From Paraburkholderia sejongensis (GTDB lineage: Bacteria > Pseudomonadota > Gammaproteobacteria > Burkholderiales > Burkholderiaceae): 64,000 bases of DNA. The notes beneath the pieces were generated by a model, which was given only the letters and a program-made list of their open reading frames with translations, did no database searches and was not told the origin of the DNA. Made by a program: the position numbers and the translations under genes. Every line of letters begins with the position of its first letter. The first letter of the stretch is position 1. The stretch is from assembly GCF_020880815.1 (NCBI RefSeq), contig NZ_JAJITD010000009.1, positions 283,924-347,923 of the forward strand. The letters run 5' to 3'. This document shows, piece after piece, positions 60,636-64,000 of the stretch.

Positions 60636-63233
60636 TCAGGCCGCCGCCCTGGTCGATTCGAGAAAGTCCTGCGCGAACCGCTGCAACACCCCGCCGGCTT
60701 CGTAGATCGACACTTCTTCGGCGGTGTCGAGCCGGCACGTGACCGGCACGTCGACGCGCTCGCCATTGCGACGATGAATCACCAGCGTCAGATCCGCGCG
60801 CGGCTTGCGCTCGCCGATCACGTCGAAGGTCTCGGTGCCGTCGATGCCGAGCGTCAGCCGGTTCGCGCCCGGCTTGAACTCGAGCGGCAACACGCCCATG
60901 CCGACCAGGTTGGTGCGGTGAATCCGCTCGAACCCTTCCGCGACGATCGCCTCGGTGCCCGCCAGCCGCACGCCCTTCGCGGCCCAGTCGCGCGACGAAC
61001 CCTGCCCGTAGTCCGCCCCCGCGATCACGATCAGCGGCTGCTTGCGCTCCATGTAGGTTTCGATCGCTTCCCACATCCGCGTGATCTTGCCTTCAGGTTC
61101 GATGCGCGCGAGCGAGCCGGCCTTCACGTTGCCGTTCTCGACCACCATCTCGTTCTTCAGCGTCGGATTCGCGAAGGTCGCGCGCTGCGCGGTCAGATGG
61201 TCGCCGCGGTGCGTCGCGTACGAATTGAAGTCCTCTTCCGGCAGGCCCATTTTGGCGAGATATTCGCCGGCCGCGCTATCAGGCAGGATCGCGTTCGACG
61301 GCGACAGGTGATCGGTCGTGATGTTGTCGCCGAGCACCGCCAGCGCACGCATGCCCTTGAGCGTGCGCTCGCCGGCCAGCGCGCCTTCCCAGTAAGGCGG
61401 ACGACGAATATAGGTGCTCTGCGGACGCCAGTCGTACAGCGGGTCGGCTTTCTCGCCGTGCTCGACGGCCGCCGCGAACATCGGTTCGTACACCTTGCGG
61501 AATTGCTCGGGCTTCACGCTCGACGCGACGATCGCGTCGATCTCCGCATCCGTCGGCCACAAGTCTTTCAGCGTGACCGGCTGACCGTTCGCATCGACGC
61601 CGAGCACGTCTTTCTCGATGTCGAAACGGATCGTCCCGGCAATCGCATACGCGACGACGAGCGGCGGCGACGCGAGAAACGCCTGCTTCGCATACGGATG
61701 AATCCGGCCGTCGAAGTTGCGATTGCCCGACAGCACCGCGGTCGCATACAGATCGCGCTCGATCACTTCCTTCTGAATCACCGGGTCCAGCGCGCCGGAC
61801 ATGCCGTTGCACGACGTGCACGCATACGCGACCACGCCGAAGCCGAGCTTTTCCAGATCGGGCAGCAGCCCCGCTTCTTCCAGATACAGCGTGACCGCTT
61901 TCGAGCCGGGCGCAAGCGAACTCTTCACCCACGGCTTGCGGGTCAGGCCGCGCCGGTTCGCGTTACGCGCGAGCAGGCCGGCGGCGATCATGTTGCGCGG
62001 ATTATTGGTGTTGGTGCAGCTCGTGATCGCGGCGATAATCACCGCGCCATCGGGCATCAGGCCCGGCTCGTTCTCGACCTTGCCGCTGATCCCGCGCGCC
62101 GCCAGATCGGCGACAGGCAAACGGCGATGCGGATTCGACGGACCGGCCAGCGTGCGCACGACCGTGGACAGATCGAACTTCAGCACGCGCTCGTATTCGG
62201 CGTGCTTCAGCGAGTCGGCCCACAAGCCGGTTTCCTTCGCATATGTCTCGACCAGTTTGACGAGTTCGTCGTCGCGGCCGGTCAGCTTCAGATAGCTGAT
62301 CGTCTGTTCGTCGATATAGAACATCGCGGCGGTCGCGCCGAACTCGGGCGCCATGTTCGCGATCGTCGCGCGGTCGCCGAGCGTCAGGTTCGCCGCGCCC
62401 TCGCCGTAGAACTCGAGGTACGCGCCGACCACCTTCTCCTTGCGCAGGAATTCGGTCAGCGACAACACCACGTCGGTCGCGGTAATGCCCTCGCCGCGCT
62501 TGCCGGTCAGCTCGACGCCGACGATATCCGGCAGCCGCATATACGACGCGCGGCCGAGCATCACGCTTTCCGCTTCGAGGCCGCCGACACCGATCGCGAT
62601 CACGCCGAGCGCGTCGACCATCGGCGTATGCGAGTCGGTGCCGACCAGCGTATCGGGAAACGCGACGCCGTCTTTCACCTGCACGACCGGGCTCATCCGT
62701 TCGAGGTTGATCTGATGCAGGATGCCGTTGCCCGGCGGAATCACATCGACGTTACGGAACGCGCGCTTGGTCCAGTTGATGAAATGGAAGCGGTCCTCGT
62801 TGCGACGATCCTCGATCGCGCGATTCTTCGCGAACGCATCCGGATCGAAGCCGCCGCATTCGACCGCCAGCGAGTGATCGACCACCAGCTGCGTCGGCAC
62901 GACCGGATTGACGAGCGCCGGGTCGCCGCCTTGCGCGGCGATCGCGTCGCGCAGACCCGCGAGATCGACGAGCGCGGTCTGGCCGAGGATGTCGTGACAC
63001 ACGACGCGCGCCGGAAACCACGGGAAATCCAGCTCGCGCTTGCGTTCGATGATCTGTTTCAGCGACGCGGTGAGCGTGACCGGATCGCAGCGGCGCACCA
63101 GATTTTCGGCGAGCACGCGCGACGTGTACGGGAGTTTGTCGTAGGCGCCGGGCTCGATCGCATCGACCGCGGCACGCGTATCGAAGTAATCGAGCTGGGT
63201 GCCCGGAAGGCGTTTGCGATTGGCAGTATTCAT
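60636..63233 (-). CDS. acnD: Fe/S-dependent 2-methylisocitrate dehydratase AcnD
   Basis: This 865-aa aconitase-superfamily enzyme dehydrates 2-methylcitrate in propionate breakdown. Iron-sulfur ligands are visible in ITSCTNTNNPRN and YACTSCNGMSG; the substrate loop VGTDSHTPMVDALG and the swivel-domain AGADYGQGSSRDWAAKG are intact. Length and the MNTANRKRLPGTQLDYFD start fit AcnD, not AcnA or AcnB. It lies 220 bp after prpC. Confidence 0.95.
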   Translation of the reverse strand: MNTANRKRLPGTQLDYFDTRAAVDAIEPGAYDKLPYTSRVLAENLVRRCDPVTLTASLKQIIERKRELDFPWFPARVVCHDILGQTALVDLAGLRDAIAAQGGDPALVNPVVPTQLVVDHSLAVECGGFDPDAFAKNRAIEDRRNEDRFHFINWTKRAFRNVDVIPPGNGILHQINLERMSPVVQVKDGVAFPDTLVGTDSHTPMVDALGVIAIGVGGLEAESVMLGRASYMRLPDIVGVELTGKRGEGITATDVVLSLTEFLRKEKVVGAYLEFYGEGAANLTLGDRATIANMAPEFGATAAMFYIDEQTISYLKLTGRDDELVKLVETYAKETGLWADSLKHAEYERVLKFDLSTVVRTLAGPSNPHRRLPVADLAARGISGKVENEPGLMPDGAVIIAAITSCTNTNNPRNMIAAGLLARNANRRGLTRKPWVKSSLAPGSKAVTLYLEEAGLLPDLEKLGFGVVAYACTSCNGMSGALDPVIQKEVIERDLYATAVLSGNRNFDGRIHPYAKQAFLASPPLVVAYAIAGTIRFDIEKDVLGVDANGQPVTLKDLWPTDAEIDAIVASSVKPEQFRKVYEPMFAAAVEHGEKADPLYDWRPQSTYIRRPPYWEGALAGERTLKGMRALAVLGDNITTDHLSPSNAILPDSAAGEYLAKMGLPEEDFNSYATHRGDHLTAQRATFANPTLKNEMVVENGNVKAGSLARIEPEGKITRMWEAIETYMERKQPLIVIAGADYGQGSSRDWAAKGVRLAGTEAIVAEGFERIHRTNLVGMGVLPLEFKPGANRLTLGIDGTETFDVIGERKPRADLTLVIHRRNGERVDVPVTCRLDTAEEVSIYEAGGVLQRFAQDFLESTRAAA

Positions 63234-63421
63234 GGCGTAGGGACAGGACAGTTAGCGGCCGCCGGACCGGATGGCGGCGGCCGGTCTCGCGCGGCGCGCT
63301 TTTTCAGGCGCTGGGCCGGCGAGCCGGTCGGACAGTAGGTGTAAGTGTAGTTCGCGTTTTGGCGCGGGAAGTACTCGAATCGGCAATTGCGAGCGGCGCG
63401 CGGTGGCGCCGCTCGCTATAT

Positions 63422-63466
63422 GCTTAGGCGCGCTTAGGTGCGCTTAGGTGCGCTTAGGTGCGCTTG
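63422..63466. repeat. 10-bp tandem repeat across the prpC stop codon
   Basis: GCTTAGGTGC-type decamers occur four times in a row, with a partial fifth inside the prpC coding end. On the gene strand each unit contains TAA, so the prpC stop is the first of four spaced TAA triplets. Confidence 0.8.
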
Positions 63467-64000
63467 GCCAGCGGCACGAACGGCAGATCGTCCGGGCCCG
63501 TGTAGTTCGCGCTCGGGCGGATGATCTTGTTGTCGATGCGCTGCTCGATGATGTGCGCGCTCCAGCCCGCCGTGCGCGCGATCACGAACAGCGGCGTGAA
63601 CATTGCCGTGGGGACGCCCATCATGTGATACGACACCGCGCTGAACCAGTCGAGATTCGGGAACATCTTCTTCGCTTCCCACATCACCGATTCGAGCCGT
63701 TCGGCGATCGAGAACAGTTTGGTGTTGCCCGCTTCCTTCGACAGCTTCTTCGCGACCTCTTTGATCACCTTGTTGCGCGGATCGGAGATCGTGTACACCG
63801 GATGGCCGAAGCCGATCACCACTTCCTTGTTCTCGACGCGGCGGCGGATGTCGGCTTCCGCTTCGTCGGGCGTCTGGTAGCGCGACTGGATTTCGAACGC
63901 GACTTCATTCGCGCCGCCGTGCTTCGGACCGCGCAGCGCGCCGATCGCGCCGGTGATCGCCGAGTAGATGTCCGAACCCGTGCCCGCGATCACGCGGCCG
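63454..64000 (-). CDS. prpC: 2-methylcitrate synthase PrpC, C-terminal part
   Basis: The last 181 residues of a type II citrate-synthase-fold enzyme are present; the 5' part lies beyond the window. Visible motifs are AITGAIGALRGPKHGGANE with the first catalytic His, VIGFGHPVYTISDPR with the second His, and the C-terminal RIDNKIIRPSANYTGPDDLPFVPLAKR. Next to acnD and prpF it is methylcitrate synthase, condensing propionyl-CoA with oxaloacetate. Confidence 0.93.
   Translation of the reverse strand, partial: GRVIAGTGSDIYSAITGAIGALRGPKHGGANEVAFEIQSRYQTPDEAEADIRRRVENKEVVIGFGHPVYTISDPRNKVIKEVAKKLSKEAGNTKLFSIAERLESVMWEAKKMFPNLDWFSAVSYHMMGVPTAMFTPLFVIARTAGWSAHIIEQRIDNKIIRPSANYTGPDDLPFVPLAKRT

Noticed and set aside
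60564..63338. A 924-codon open frame on the plus strand opposite acnD, and similar long antisense frames at 11974-13938, 14119-16323, 28310-30187 and 52844-54328
   Set aside because: They mirror real genes on the other strand, are Arg/Ala/His-rich with no recognisable domains, and arise from high GC3.

Overview
The window reads as chromosomal DNA from a Burkholderiaceae bacterium, most likely Paraburkholderia or a close relative. The support is the high GC content with strong GC3 bias (which produces long antisense open frames), a bce-like exopolysaccharide cluster, an AcnD/PrpF type 2-methylcitrate pathway and oxalate-use genes. I saw no tRNA, rRNA, CRISPR array, insertion sequence or prophage. 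Genus is an inference.

Layout. 1-6.5 kb: the 3' part of an FtsI-like penicillin-binding protein, small proteins, a DsbA-fold isomerase, two LysE/RhtB exporters, an IMPACT protein and a lipoprotein. 6.5-18.1 kb: a compact Wzx/Wzy-type exopolysaccharide operon on the minus strand (priming transferase, OPX export lipoprotein, tyrosine phosphatase, tyrosine autokinase, one GT4 glycosyltransferase, pyruvyl transferase, flippase, polymerase, secreted glycoside hydrolase), mostly joined by overlaps or short gaps. 18.3-33.8 kb: an oxalate/C2 region. It holds a PanE-like probable oxalyl-CoA reductase, an aldehyde dehydrogenase, two LysR regulators, an OxlT-like transporter, an unknown 106-aa protein, a minus-strand operon (TPP enzyme, formyl-CoA transferase, FAH-family protein, PntB-like membrane fragment), a GntR regulator, and a second OxlT-like transporter with a 42-aa partner. 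Two cis-element sets tie it together: AAACTTTAAYTAT followed 20 bp later by a -10-like hexamer (three copies), and the palindrome GTATGTGATATATCAC (three copies).

33.8-39.4 kb: a GDSL esterase lipoprotein, a DUF3830 protein, a decayed AraC regulator, a LuxR-type regulator without a LuxI, and an ABC-2 exporter. 39.4-45.9 kb: a stressosome-like operon (RsbR, RsbS, RsbT, an RsbT/RsbX-like fusion) followed by two histidine kinases, with no sigma-B gene. 46-50 kb: a glycine-rich secreted protein, a tannase/feruloyl-esterase family protein and an OpgC-like membrane protein. 50.3-52.2 kb: a lower-GC accessory patch with a DUF6402-type protein, a membrane-anchored partner and a disordered protein. 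52.3-59.2 kb: a divergent FtsH-like protease, an unusual stand-alone ABC ATPase, a quinone-reductase-like dehydrogenase, an ABM protein, a CueR-type promoter driving copZ and a DUF305 protein, and an MFS transporter. 59.3-64 kb: prpF, acnD and the 3' part of prpC for propionate breakdown.

The most interesting part is the oxalate region. Frc is canonical, but the TPP enzyme beside it looks like the 2-hydroxyacyl-CoA lyase 2/ILVBL type and lacks the residues expected of a classical oxalyl-CoA decarboxylase. It is co-transcribed with an FAH protein and a transhydrogenase membrane fragment of unknown purpose, and a conserved unknown 106-aa protein shares a promoter architecture with the reductase and a transporter operon.
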